The notes beneath the pieces were generated by a model. That model searched no databases, had not been told where the DNA came from, and saw only the letters and a list, made by a program, of their open reading frames with translations. Shown piece after piece: positions 36,515 to 44,507 of a stretch of 52,222 nt of DNA. This DNA is from Nitrososphaeraceae archaeon (GTDB lineage Archaea > Thermoproteota > Nitrososphaeria > Nitrososphaerales > Nitrososphaeraceae): the NCBI GenBank assembly GCA_009377575.1, contig WHTU01000020.1:1-52222 (forward strand), written 5' to 3'. Both the position numbers and the translations under genes were made by a program. The number at the start of each line of letters is the position of its first letter. Position 1 is the stretch's first letter.

Positions 36515-36575
36515 AGGTAGACGACCATATGAGGGTCATGCCAGACTCGATGATTATGGTGTAGGTCGCCTACCT
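36515..36575 (+). ncRNA. Candidate structured RNA, copy 3 of 3
   Basis: AGGTAGACGACC (36515-36526) pairs with GGTCGCCTACCT (36564-36575) with one A-C mismatch. Inside, CCATA pairs with TATGG and GTC with GAC, giving a long layered hairpin. It shares CGACCAT and GGTCGCC with copy 1. Confidence 0.5.
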
Positions 36576-36652
36576 AATGATATTACGTGTGTCAAATAGA
36601 CTCTGTTTGAATCTGCAGTAGTTCGCCGTAGTGCGGCCGCTGAATGTACAAT

Positions 36653-36715
36653 AAAGTATAAAAAAAAGCTCTAAAACTTGTGTTTGCAAGTGATTGCTAC
36701 GGTTTTTTATACTTT
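36653..36715. repeat. 13-bp perfect inverted repeat
   Basis: AAAGTATAAAAAA (36653-36665) and its exact complement TTTTTTATACTTT (36703-36715) flank 37 bp that contain a smaller hairpin (ACTTG/CAAGT). It could be the ends of a tiny mobile element, a terminator-like hairpin, or a cruciform. Confidence 0.6.
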
Positions 36716-36734
36716 CCAATCGATAGTATATGTG

Positions 36735-36796
36735 CTACTGCTGCTACAGCTGCGATGGTGGCGAGGTGGCTAAGTCTTCACCATCGTGGACAGTAG
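36735..36796. other. Hairpin in the noncoding island
   Basis: CTACTG (36735-36740) pairs with CAGTAG (36791-36796) and inner GATGGTG (36754-36760) with CACCATC (36779-36785). Together with the neighbouring elements it makes the 36.1-37.0 kb gap rich in secondary structure. No coding frame is seen in this gap. Confidence 0.4.
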
Positions 36797-37080
36797 TAGT
36801 AGTAATTTGTTCATGACTTCTGCTTAACTGGGTAATTCCGTTAGGTAGAGGTTCTAGGTCATGTTCTTTAGCGGATACTTCTTCTGACCGGCGTATAGTA
36901 CCGTCCCAGTTTTACCTAGGTATGGTACCTTCCAAGTTTGATGCGGCGTTATTAACCATATACAGTCTTTTTCCTGTATACTCATAACAGTATTAAATTT
37001 CAGTGACTCGTTAAGTAACTTCCATATTCGTCATATCTACATTCTTTATTAAGGTGTTTGCGTTTGAGATCCCGCGAATA

Positions 37081-37251
37081 ATGTCTCGGAGACGTTGCAA
37101 GTCTTGTGATGAACCAATCCCCACGAAATTAGAGAATTACTTAGGTACTGTACCAAATATCTGTCAATCTTGTCTTAATGCCGCTATTAAAGAGATGCAT
37201 AAGGATCAAGAACGTTATTGCTTTGGACTGGAAGGAGAAATAGACATATGA
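37081..37251 (+). CDS. Small zinc-ribbon protein, 56 aa
   Basis: ATG 37081 gives MSRRRCKSCDEPIPTKLENY, with CKSC and CQSC about 26 residues apart and an acidic C-terminus (GLEGEIDI). One zinc ribbon is likely. The upstream TTG at 37054 would add nine residues without Cys and is not favoured. Converges on the 111-aa gene, with 2 bp between stops. Confidence 0.55.
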   Translation: MSRRRCKSCDEPIPTKLENYLGTVPNICQSCLNAAIKEMHKDQERYCFGLEGEIDI

Positions 37252-37253
37252 TA

Positions 37254-37589
37254 CTAACTCTTAGGCATGCGTGATATAATACTAACAAGTAACGCGCACA
37301 TCTCACGAAACTCTGGCGTTTCTGCTTTTGCCATATCCGTCAACCTTTCCATACCATCCTTCCCGCTGATATCGATCCAGTAATCTGCTATTACTTTCGC
37401 CATTTCAAGCCAGTCAAACCTATACCGATCACCCATCCCTTGCTCTTTCATTCTGTCCATGTGTCTTACAAGTGCTTCGTGAAATCTTGGAGTAAATTCT
37501 GTTAAGGTTTCATTTTCTTCGGGTCTAAACTTTCGCTCTAGAATCCTTAGATCTATTGCTTTTTCTAATAATACTTTTTTGTCTGTCAT
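37254..37589 (-). CDS. 111-aa helical protein paired with RHH gene
   Basis: A soluble, charged, all-helical protein (LEKAIDLRILERKFRPEENE, HEALVRHMDRMKEQG, DWLEMAKVIADYW). Its ATG overlaps the stop of the upstream RHH frame (ATGA), so the two are translationally coupled. The pair arrangement (small RHH DNA-binding protein then a partner of about 110 aa) resembles a toxin-antitoxin or regulator pair, but no toxin motif is recognised. Confidence 0.5.
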   Translation of the reverse strand: MTDKKVLLEKAIDLRILERKFRPEENETLTEFTPRFHEALVRHMDRMKEQGMGDRYRFDWLEMAKVIADYWIDISGKDGMERLTDMAKAETPEFREMCALLVSIISRMPKS

Positions 37590-37693
37590 TTCCGATCCAA
37601 ATACTCATCCAATATTTTATTTACTAGCGCCGAGGTAGACAAATTCTCTTCAATCGCTCTATGTTTTACCTTCCGTATTGTGTGATCTTTTAT
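37586..37693 (-). CDS. Ribbon-helix-helix protein, start missing or ATA
   Basis: The frame reads IKDHTIRKVKHRAIEENLST, SALVNKILDEYLDRK, a good match to RHH (Arc/CopG) helices 1 and 2 (xTSxLVNxILxEYL). The first codon would be ATA right after GGAGG; no ATG/GTG/TTG lies in frame before a TAG at 37700-37702. In another phase, ATG 37734-37736 starts VCIAVEVRRDVAE, which resembles the missing RHH strand, so a frameshift near 37690 is a simple explanation. Confidence 0.45.
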   Translation of the reverse strand: MKDHTIRKVKHRAIEENLSTSALVNKILDEYLDRK

Positions 37694-37739
37694 CCTCCGC
37701 TACGTCGCGTCTTACCTCTACTGCTATGCATACCATATA

Positions 37740-38508
37740 ATACACTTCATTACTATAAGTAACTTACAAATCTAGAGGGTAAGCCATGGTTACCCAGTGT
37801 TATCATGAGTACAGTTGTGATCATGGAATTATGGCGAGAATTCAAGTAAGTGGAGCGGCTTGCTTTGCCAATTCTGTGCACAAGCTAGATGCCTTTTCTC
37901 TTCCGTTAGGATAGAATTTATAAGAGGCAAGAGGAAAACATACTAGCAGTTTTTATCGTCCTAATTATCATTAGATTGTAATAGTTCTGGCATAAGATAG
38001 AAAAAGGGAAAGCAAGGGAAGGGACATAGTAGTAATAAAACACAAGCTATAGGATTGCAGAAACCAACAATAATTTCCTGCAAGCAAATCGTCTAAGAAA
38101 GCGACTAATTAAGATCCAAGATGTGGAGTCTGAGATTAGCGTACTAATACAAAACTAGAGAATTATCGACTTAATACGAGTACAGGGATCTCTACTGCAT
38201 CAATCACCTTTCTAGTGTGACTCATAATGCCTTTTGGCAGTCAGAGATGCGATTAGTATTGCAATTATTTTATGCATATTTTCAGTGTCCTCTGGAAAAA
38301 TAAAAGTATTAGTTTATCTAAAGACTGAAACCTAAGGTACCAATACGAAGAAACTCTATGATTGTACTTATAAAGTTAACAGATTCATGAAAAATAAAAA
38401 TTATACATAGAATAACCTTATCTGTTTTCGCTATATAACAAGAAACTGGAAATGAATAGCCCATATATGTGGTAACGGTTGTAGGAGTCATTACTTTGAC
38501 AACGACCC
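37740..38508. other. Gene-poor stretch
   Basis: No intact gene. At 38038-38157 (plus) a frame without start reads a coiled-coil-like piece (RIAETNNNFLQANRLRKRLI, KIQDVESEISVLIQ), perhaps a remnant. Otherwise AT-rich with no clear repeat. Confidence 0.35.
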
Positions 38509-38520
38509 ATATATATAAAT
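38509..38520 (+). promoter_or_regulatory. TATA box of the CBS gene
   Basis: CATATATATAAAT-type element 28-39 bp before the ATG at 38548, the right distance for a short-leader archaeal transcript. Confidence 0.5.
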
Positions 38521-38547
38521 TATTAGTTAATATAAAGTAAAGAGAAA

Positions 38548-39759
38548 ATGATTTCGCAGGAGATTAGTAGACATCTGCATGAATATCTAAAAGACGTACG
38601 TAATAAAGAAATAAAGGGGTTTTTAGAAAAACCAATTTTAACAAAAGAAGATGTAACAGTCTCAAAGATTATTGGAATGATGACGAAGGAAAATGCTCAT
38701 GAAATATTTATCCAGTTAAAAGATAAACCCATTTCCTGTATAAACATAAGAGACATCTTATCTTCAAAAGACATTAATACGTTAAGATCGTCAGCCATAG
38801 GAACACGGATCCCAAGTCTTACTGAAAAGGATACCATGGGAAACGCAGCAAGAATAATGAATTTGTATAGATTGAGATCGCTCCCAGTAATAAATCAAAA
38901 TACTCATGATATAATAGGACAAATTTCATCTAAAAGAATTATAAAGTATATCTACGAGACTTTTTCTAGAAAGAAAATAGATTTTAAAAAAATGATAACC
39001 GCATCCGATATAATGACTCCAGATCTCATCATTATAGATCCTAAAGACAAATTTGACTCTGCTAAAGCCACAATGAGAAGAGATTTAATAGATCACCTAC
39101 CAGTTGCTGAAAGGCACTCCGATGGAAAAATTATGATAAAAGGTATGATAACATCAAATCATATTATGCAAACTCTGATACCTGCTGAAAGTATTGGAAG
39201 AAGATCATTAGGAACAGAAGATGATCAAAAATCAGAACAAGAAGTAATTGGAATAGCAGATAAAAATGTCATTACAGTAGATCCAGATGATACAATCACG
39301 TCGATAATAGATTCATTATTCAAGGCAAATTCAACATACACGATAGTAAAATCATTGGATAATATTTTAGGAATAATTACCTATAGAGATATAATTTCAT
39401 TATTAGGAGATCAGATTCAAAGTGATGTGCCCATTTATATAATAGGAATGCCCGAAGACCCATTTGAGGCCGAACTTGTGAGATCAAAATTTGTCAACAT
39501 TGTAAAGCATTTAAGCAGAATGTCTCCTAAGATTGAAGAAGCACGGTGTAAAATAAAAATTAGGGAAATTGAAGGTGAAAGAAAAAGATACGAGGTGTCT
39601 GCAAGTATAAACACAACATATCGGCGTCACGGATATACTTCAAATAGGGATTGGGATCTTGCAAAAATATTTGATGAGATGAGCGACGGTTTGAAAAATC
39701 AAGTCGCCCATGAGAAATCTGAGAGACAAAAAGATTCAGTAAGACATTCCTATGGATAA
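38548..39759 (+). CDS. Multi-CBS-domain protein with C-terminal basic domain
   Basis: 403 aa. CBS motifs can be followed in order: TVSKIIGMMTKENAHEIFIQ and INIRDIL (first), IPSLTEKDTMGNAARIM...SLPVINQ..DIIGQIS (second), ASDIMTPDLIIIDPKD..DHLPVAE..IKGMITS (third), VITVDPDDTITSII..ILGIITYRDI (fourth). The last ~120 residues (FVNIVKHLSRMSPKIEEARC, KIKIREIEGERKRYEV) form a separate alpha/beta domain like a ribosome-hibernation-type fold. CBS pairs bind AMP/ATP/SAM; this suggests an energy-sensing regulator. Confidence 0.8.
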   Translation: MISQEISRHLHEYLKDVRNKEIKGFLEKPILTKEDVTVSKIIGMMTKENAHEIFIQLKDKPISCINIRDILSSKDINTLRSSAIGTRIPSLTEKDTMGNAARIMNLYRLRSLPVINQNTHDIIGQISSKRIIKYIYETFSRKKIDFKKMITASDIMTPDLIIIDPKDKFDSAKATMRRDLIDHLPVAERHSDGKIMIKGMITSNHIMQTLIPAESIGRRSLGTEDDQKSEQEVIGIADKNVITVDPDDTITSIIDSLFKANSTYTIVKSLDNILGIITYRDIISLLGDQIQSDVPIYIIGMPEDPFEAELVRSKFVNIVKHLSRMSPKIEEARCKIKIREIEGERKRYEVSASINTTYRRHGYTSNRDWDLAKIFDEMSDGLKNQVAHEKSERQKDSVRHSYG

Positions 39760-40033
39760 TACAATATTACTCCACAACCTTATATGCATATCCTCTTACC
39801 CAGCTGTTTACCCTTCCCTCCTTCAGCAGTGTTTATCAAAATGCTGTTGTCATCTTCATCAATATCAACCCGTGTAGGGGTAACTTGTGGTGAGCCATCC
39901 TTCATTAGTGTTGATATTGTAAGCAAAATTTTTTCCGTTAAGAAGCTGAATTACAGGTTCTGTTATCTGACTCAAGGTACTTAATCTCATTGAGTAAGTA
40001 AAAAGCATATCTAATAATGATTATTATGTAGCG

Positions 40034-40090
40034 AATGTGAATAACACTACGACAATGTGAATAACACTACGACAATGTGAATAACACTAC
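40034..40090. repeat. Tandem 20-bp repeat, nearly three units
   Basis: AATGTGAATAACACTACGAC occurs at 40034-40053 and 40054-40073, with a 17-bp third copy at 40074-40090. The rest of 39760-40184 has no gene that I can support. Unit length and perfect copies suggest recent slippage; iterons or operator repeats are alternatives. Confidence 0.85.
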
Positions 40091-40184
40091 AAATATGATG
40101 ACAAAAGTTCGGGCCCTGTCAGCTTTAGTAATGAAGCTATGTATCGTAACATGAAAATCGAGATCCCTCAATGTATTGACCTAT

Positions 40185-40424
40185 TTATTGAGTTTGAATA
40201 TTCTCTAATTTCTCTTTCATTCCTTTTACGTTTAGCACTGAGGGACCCTTTTCAAGTAAAGCAAACTTTGCTTCATTACATTCCTTCAATAACCTTAGAG
40301 CTGCAATCTTTTCCTTGACTGTGAGATGAACTCCTTGACTCCAGTCTCCGTACTTATAAAGGCTCCAAGCTTCCCGTCGATTCTCATCCATTCCATCAAT
40401 GCACTGTTTATGGTAGTATGTCAA
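40185..40424 (-). pseudogene. Truncated duplicate of the 42710 HTH gene
   Basis: The 79 residues (YYHKQCIDGMDENRREAWSL, YKYGDWSQGVHLTVKEKIAA, LRLLKECNEAKFALLEK) are nearly identical to the C-terminal half of the protein encoded at 42710-43243; the DNA also aligns closely (for example about 40275-40345 with 42805-42890). The HTH half is missing, and the 5' end abuts an unrelated pseudogene. Confidence 0.85.
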
Positions 40425-40428
40425 GTCA

Positions 40429-40717
40429 TCAATATTCTTTTGTCTCCATCTGCTCGACGGTCCGCAATTTGGGGTTCTGCATGACTTTCTGTGCTTCCAT
40501 GCTACCCCATAGGTTTCGTGGTGCGGACCTAAAGTTCTCTACTTCCTTTAAACCATCAAACTCCAAGTCAATCATAACATAGCTTGGATCGTCTGTTTGT
40601 CACAGCATGCAGTAACGACGCACGCCTGATTTCTGCCTACCTACGGGACCACTGTCGAACGACCTCTTCCAAGAATCAAAGTGCGACTGTATGTTCAACC
40701 CGAAGCATGATAGTCAT
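40429..40717 (-). pseudogene. ABM-like protein, frameshift plus TGA
   Basis: ATG 40715-40717 reads TIMLRVEHTVAL, shifts phase, then FDSWKRSFDSGPVGRQKSGV, RRYCML, an in-frame TGA, DDPSYVMIDLEFDGLKEVEN and a final TVEQMETKEY. This is the pattern of small antibiotic-biosynthesis-monooxygenase-like (dimeric alpha/beta) proteins common in thaumarchaea. A CGA-to-TGA change and a one-base indel explain both defects. Confidence 0.6.
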
Positions 40718-40724
40718 ATTGACT

Positions 40725-41009
40725 CTACGACTTAATCGATAGATAAACTTGCTTAAGACATGTAGGTGGTCGTACTGGCCTCAACTTAGATGGGCATGCC
40801 AATAAGTCAGTTACTTCTGTACCGTCCCGGCATTGCTGTTCTTGCTGAGAAACCTGCGTCTGATTCTCTTCAGTATTCCCATTGTTATCATCTCCACTAC
40901 TATTAGATACAGCAGACTCGATTATATGGTCTTTGTCTACGTCTATCCTATCTGAACTCGTATCATCTAGTGAGTAACTGTTATTACCCATTAGGTGATG
41001 AAAGTACAA
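40725..41009 (-). CDS. Doubtful low-complexity protein
   Basis: 94 aa from TTG 41009, with a Ser/Asp/Asn/Gln-rich middle (VSNSSGDDNNGNTEENQTQV) and a Cys-Pro-containing end (LLACPSKLRPVRPPTCLKQV). No signal peptide is present at this start, though the composition is like that of secreted thaumarchaeal proteins, so it may be the mature part of one. Weak support. Confidence 0.3.
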   Translation of the reverse strand: MYFHHLMGNNSYSLDDTSSDRIDVDKDHIIESAVSNSSGDDNNGNTEENQTQVSQQEQQCRDGTEVTDLLACPSKLRPVRPPTCLKQVYLSIKS

Positions 41010-41014
41010 CTATC

Positions 41015-41140
41015 TTGACCCACAATATACGGGTTTGTAGTAGGTGCGGTGTTGTCTTTGATCTTAATATACGGAAAAACAAGGACTGTCCAATATGTGG
41101 TGCTGGACAACATACTGAACTTAGAATGAATAATATTTAG
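41015..41140 (+). CDS. 41-aa zinc-ribbon protein
   Basis: TTG 41015 to TAG 41138-41140. CSRCGVVFDLN and CPICGAGQHTE form one zinc ribbon (CxxC-X13-CxxC). Divergent from the doubtful ORF ending at 40725. The start codon is weak and the upstream frame remains open without ATG. Confidence 0.45.
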   Translation: MTHNIRVCSRCGVVFDLNIRKNKDCPICGAGQHTELRMNNI

Positions 41141-41466
41141 AATACTCGATTAGTTTTCTGGTGTTCGATATCTTCTTGTTCAGCTTTATCTTTGCCATCT
41201 TTGATATCTTGAAGTAGCGCCTTCTCTGTCTTGTTCAGGTGATCCTGTCTGCCTCATTTCAGATGAAAGCCTCCACCCCAGATGAGCGTTCCTGATCCTT
41301 AGGTATCTTAAACTGTCCATCAGATTCTTGATAAGAAAAAGGAATAAGCACTATTCCTAATAGCGGTATTATTAAGACCAATCGATCTCCGCTCGTAGAA
41401 GTGAATAATGCGAAAAACCTAGAATGATAAGCACAAATGGTTTATAGCAGGTAGAGTGGATTTGAG
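41141..41466. other. Intergenic stretch with a coiled-coil remnant
   Basis: On the minus strand about 41145-41250 a start-less frame reads DHLNKTEKALLQDIKDGKDK, AEQEDIEHQK, a helical piece that could be the end of a lost gene. Nothing else is supported. Confidence 0.3.
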
Positions 41467-41628
41467 ATGACAATGCAAGGAAAACGCTTTTCAAAAATTT
41501 TGGTTGCTATCGACGGTTGGGCACCTTCAATGCATGCAGCGGATTATGCAATTTCAAGACTATTTGGCTCGTTTGCAAAGTTATTTCTACTTGTGAATAG
41601 ATCTTTTCTAATGGTACTAAATACTTGA
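41467..41628 (+). pseudogene. Universal stress protein (UspA) N-terminal fragment
   Basis: ATG 41467 reads FSKILVAIDGWAPSMHAADY, AISRLFGSFAKLFLL, the first strand-helix-strand of a UspA domain (KILVAxDGSxxSxxAxxxA). After about residue 42 similarity ends and the frame closes at TGA 41626-41628, four bases before the stop of the oppositely oriented TFB gene. The ATP-binding G-X2-G-X9-G motif is missing, so it is a truncated relic. Confidence 0.75.
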
Positions 41629-41631
41629 TTT

Positions 41632-42561
41632 CTAATTCCAATGAATTGTGCTGTCAACCATCTTGTTTAGTTCCTTGACTCTATTTCGAATAGTTACTTC
41701 TGTTACCCCTGCAGCGTTTGCTATATCAAGCTGCGTTATTTTTTCACCAGCCTTGAAGGATGAAATATAAAGCACTGTTGCTGCGAAACTCATTGGATTT
41801 TTTCCAGCAGATATTTTACTTTTAATTATTTCTGTCATCATATTCATTGCTAGACGTGTTATTTTCTCCGACAGCTCAGCCTTATTTGCAATTTTGACAA
41901 TACATTTCATGGGATCGGCCATAGGCACTATAAGGTCAAGCTCGCCTATCAGCAGTCTACAACATAGTGCTATGTTCTTACGTTTCGTATTACTAATTGC
42001 AGCTATTTCCTTGAGAGTTCTAGGTGCCCCAATCTCTCTGCATGCGATGTATATTGCTGCAGCGACCATTCCTGAAATTGTTCTACCACGCACCAATCCT
42101 CTTTCCTCTGCTTTCCTATAGATATATGCAGTTTGCTCAATTATCGTATCTGAGAGCCTAAGCTTATCTTTTAATGCATAAAGCTGAGAGAAAGCTTGAA
42201 GTAGATTTCTATTAAGTGGACTATCGTGAATTATTCTATTATCCCATGTTCTTAATCTCTTGTATGTCGAATACATTGCAGTATCTAATTTCTGTCCACT
42301 AGCGTCTCTGCCTGTTTTTGAAATTAGTGTAGCAAGGCCTTTATCGTGTATAGCTAGAGAAGTTGGAGCTCCTGTTCTTGCTCTTTTATTCTGTTCTTCG
42401 GCTGTAAATGCACGCCACTCGGGATTACTAATGTTCTCAGACTTATCAGTTATAACTATACCACAATTACTACAAACAACCTCGCCTGATTCAGAATCAG
42501 TAATTATATCTGTGTAATCGTTCCGACAGACAAAACAAGTGACTGAGTTTGTTGTTATCAT
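41632..42561 (-). CDS. tfb: Transcription initiation factor IIB (TFB)
   Basis: TFB bridges TBP-bound promoter DNA and RNA polymerase. The 309-aa protein has the N-terminal zinc ribbon (C9-X2-C12, C30-X2-C33), the B-finger region (NPEWRAFTAEEQNKRARTGA), and two cyclin-like repeats (ISGMVAAAIYIACREIGAPR; MSFAATVLYISSF and ITQLDIANAAGVTEVTIRNR, the HTH contacting BRE). ATG 42561 is chosen: the GTG at 42621 lies only 7 bp from a TATA box and would precede the expected transcript start. Thaumarchaea carry several TFB paralogues; this is one. Confidence 0.92.
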   Translation of the reverse strand: MITTNSVTCFVCRNDYTDIITDSESGEVVCSNCGIVITDKSENISNPEWRAFTAEEQNKRARTGAPTSLAIHDKGLATLISKTGRDASGQKLDTAMYSTYKRLRTWDNRIIHDSPLNRNLLQAFSQLYALKDKLRLSDTIIEQTAYIYRKAEERGLVRGRTISGMVAAAIYIACREIGAPRTLKEIAAISNTKRKNIALCCRLLIGELDLIVPMADPMKCIVKIANKAELSEKITRLAMNMMTEIIKSKISAGKNPMSFAATVLYISSFKAGEKITQLDIANAAGVTEVTIRNRVKELNKMVDSTIHWN

Positions 42562-42627
42562 TTTTTTGTTGTTTAGGGTTTTTTCAATTTTTATTGCCGT
42601 ATTAGTAGTATGTAGAACCACATCAGG

Positions 42628-42636
42628 CTATTTAAA
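42628..42636 (-). promoter_or_regulatory. TATA box of the TFB gene
   Basis: Reads TTTAAATAG on the minus strand. Initiation about 25 bp downstream would fall near 42605, between the GTG at 42621 and the ATG at 42561, which supports the shorter start. Confidence 0.5.
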
Positions 42637-42709
42637 CCACCTGAATAGAATGGATCTTATGTGATCTGGGTTCCAAGACGCCTCATGGAAGCTGCTACCA
42701 TGTCACATA

Positions 42710-43243
42710 TTAATGACTGGTTCGTTTGATTTGGATATTATCTAATTTCTCTTCCATCGCTTTCAAATTCAGTACTGATGGACTTTTTTCAAGTAAAGCA
42801 AATTTTGCTTCATTACATTCCTTCAATAACCTTAGAGCTGCAATCTTTTCCTTGACTGTAAGATGAACTCCTTGACTCCAGTCTCCATATTTGTATAGTC
42901 CCCAAGCTTCTCTTCTAATTTCATCCATTCCATCTATGCACTGTTTATAATAGTATGTCAGCTCACCTTTTGCTAAATCAAATACAAACCGTTGTGACAA
43001 TTGTTTTAATTCTTTGACGTCTCTACAAATAGTACTTACGTGAACATGCAGTACTTGTGCAATGTCTGTTTCACTGTGTCCTTGTGCCAACATTTGTGCA
43101 ACCTCTCTTCTGCGTTCTTCTATTGCATATATCCACTTTTTTTGCTTAATTTGCATGCCTGTGCTTGAGTTTTGCATAGTAGCACAGTAAATTTCTGAAC
43201 TGTTTGCATGTTGTTTTATTTTATCATAGTTTTCACTATCCAT
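42710..43243 (-). CDS. HTH protein (terminase-small-subunit-like)
   Basis: 177 aa. Residues about 36-80 hold a helix-turn-helix (REVAQMLAQGHSETDIAQVL, HVHVSTICRDVKEL), followed by helical regions (YYYKQCIDGMDEIRREAWGL; LTVKEKIAALRLLKECNEAK). This plan recalls phage terminase small subunits or element-encoded DNA-binding proteins. A truncated duplicate lies at 40185-40424. TATA-like CCTTTATTAG (minus strand, about 43272-43281) precedes the start. Likely a mobile-element gene. Confidence 0.65.
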   Translation of the reverse strand: MDSENYDKIKQHANSSEIYCATMQNSSTGMQIKQKKWIYAIEERRREVAQMLAQGHSETDIAQVLHVHVSTICRDVKELKQLSQRFVFDLAKGELTYYYKQCIDGMDEIRREAWGLYKYGDWSQGVHLTVKEKIAALRLLKECNEAKFALLEKSPSVLNLKAMEEKLDNIQIKRTSH

Positions 43244-43537
43244 GCCATATTTACAGGGAACGGTTTCTAATAAAGGTTACTGTGTAATGGTAATAGTAAC
43301 TAATCTCGCACTCAAAAATTGGGTATGAGACGTCAACGAAGGATGAATACAAGCATATTGATGCATAATGACTAAATTCTTTCAATTAGCCATGAGAATA
43401 ACATCGTAGCTTCTCTACCCGGCTAGTTTCATTATATATTTTGCTCTCACATTTTCTTATGCAAGGTGCCTAAAAAGTTGTACAAAATAAGAATTGAATT
43501 CTTCATATGGGGCTGTGGTGGTAACTACCAGTAAACT

Positions 43538-43810
43538 CTAGCCTCCCACAGCCTGCGGTAATATAAATTCATCAATAATAGGTTGTGAATGTGGTAAATG
43601 GTCTATCTCTGTTACCTCAACCCTTATGAGATAGGGTAAGGGTTCTACAAGGACAGGTCCTTCTATATGATATGTTCCTGTAATAGGACTGTTAAGATCT
43701 GGACCATATGTAGTAGCCTTTATTGTAGAGCCCGACATTTCGCTGCTTGCTGTCGTATTGTTATTATTAGCAAAGTTAGTAGTAGGACCATTATTACTTG
43801 CATTAATGCT
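43538..43810 (-). pseudogene. Secreted-type protein lacking its signal peptide
   Basis: The frame is open from 43810 (after TGA) and reads an Asn/Thr-rich linker (INASNNGPTTNFANNNNTTA) then TTYGPDLNSPITGTYHIEGP, VLVEPLPYLIRVEVTEID and a C-terminal ILPQAVGG. The linker and beta-rich domain look like an exported protein, but no signal peptide or start remains; ATG 43738 would begin inside. The cut coincides with the start of the oppositely oriented 43811 gene, at a GCATTAATGC palindrome. Confidence 0.45.
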
Positions 43811-44257
43811 TCAAGATTTGTAAGCAAGACATACAAATATGGTATTAGAAGTTACAGAAAAAAATGGTTCCGTAAGAAGGCAAAGGATAAGCGTGGATTC
43901 ATGAGATATTCATCAGGTCCTAAATGGGGTGGCCAATATGATATGTATAAACCTGCATTCTGGCGTACATGGCAACCAGATGTATATCGTCAAAGAACGG
44001 ATAATGAATTACTACCTTCTGGATATGGTAGGACTGAGACTTGGATAGCGTTATGTAAATCCTGGAATGAATTTAAATTGGCTCAGAGAGAATGTGACCA
44101 CGCAGATATGAAACAATATGCTATGCAGATTAGATCACTTCAACAAGATTTAGGATTACCTTTGTATGAGTTTGATATGTTTACTCCTGAAGAAATAGAA
44201 TGGCTGGAAAGGGAATCAGATATGAAAGCTAAGGAGTTCTGGTATGCTACAAGTTAA
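43811..44257 (+). CDS. Hypothetical mobile-element protein, 5' end uncertain
   Basis: A strongly basic, aromatic-rich start (KTYKYGIRSYRKKWFRKKAK) is followed by GPKWGGQYDMYKPAFWRTWQ, PDVYRQRTDNELLPSGYGRT, ETWIALCKSWNEFKLAQREC and FDMFTPEEIEWLERE. The frame is open further left but there it is antisense to another gene, and no good start exists before ATG 43900. Likely a DNA-associated protein of a virus or plasmid integrated near the HTH gene. Family not named. Confidence 0.45.
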   Translation, partial: SRFVSKTYKYGIRSYRKKWFRKKAKDKRGFMRYSSGPKWGGQYDMYKPAFWRTWQPDVYRQRTDNELLPSGYGRTETWIALCKSWNEFKLAQRECDHADMKQYAMQIRSLQQDLGLPLYEFDMFTPEEIEWLERESDMKAKEFWYATS

Positions 44258-44507
44258 TAGCACTGAAGAAGAATTAACAGTCAGGCACATGAATACGATC
44301 TTCTGGTTTTCTTGTTCTGTCACTATACAATCTTTAGAGGCGAAGTTATGCTGACTGTTTGAAATACATCTTACGCCGAGCCGGGTTACCAGAAATATTC
44401 GTGTGACCCCGGTGTGTATCACAGCAACGGATATTGTATGTATAAAGTATGCTGCATTGCTGTTAGGATTGCTTTGATTTCCTTATATACTAGAGCCAAA
44501 TGCAGTA

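Noticed and set aside
40000-40100. CRISPR array suggested by the tandem repeat
   Set aside because: The 20-bp units are directly adjacent with no spacers, and no cas genes are present.
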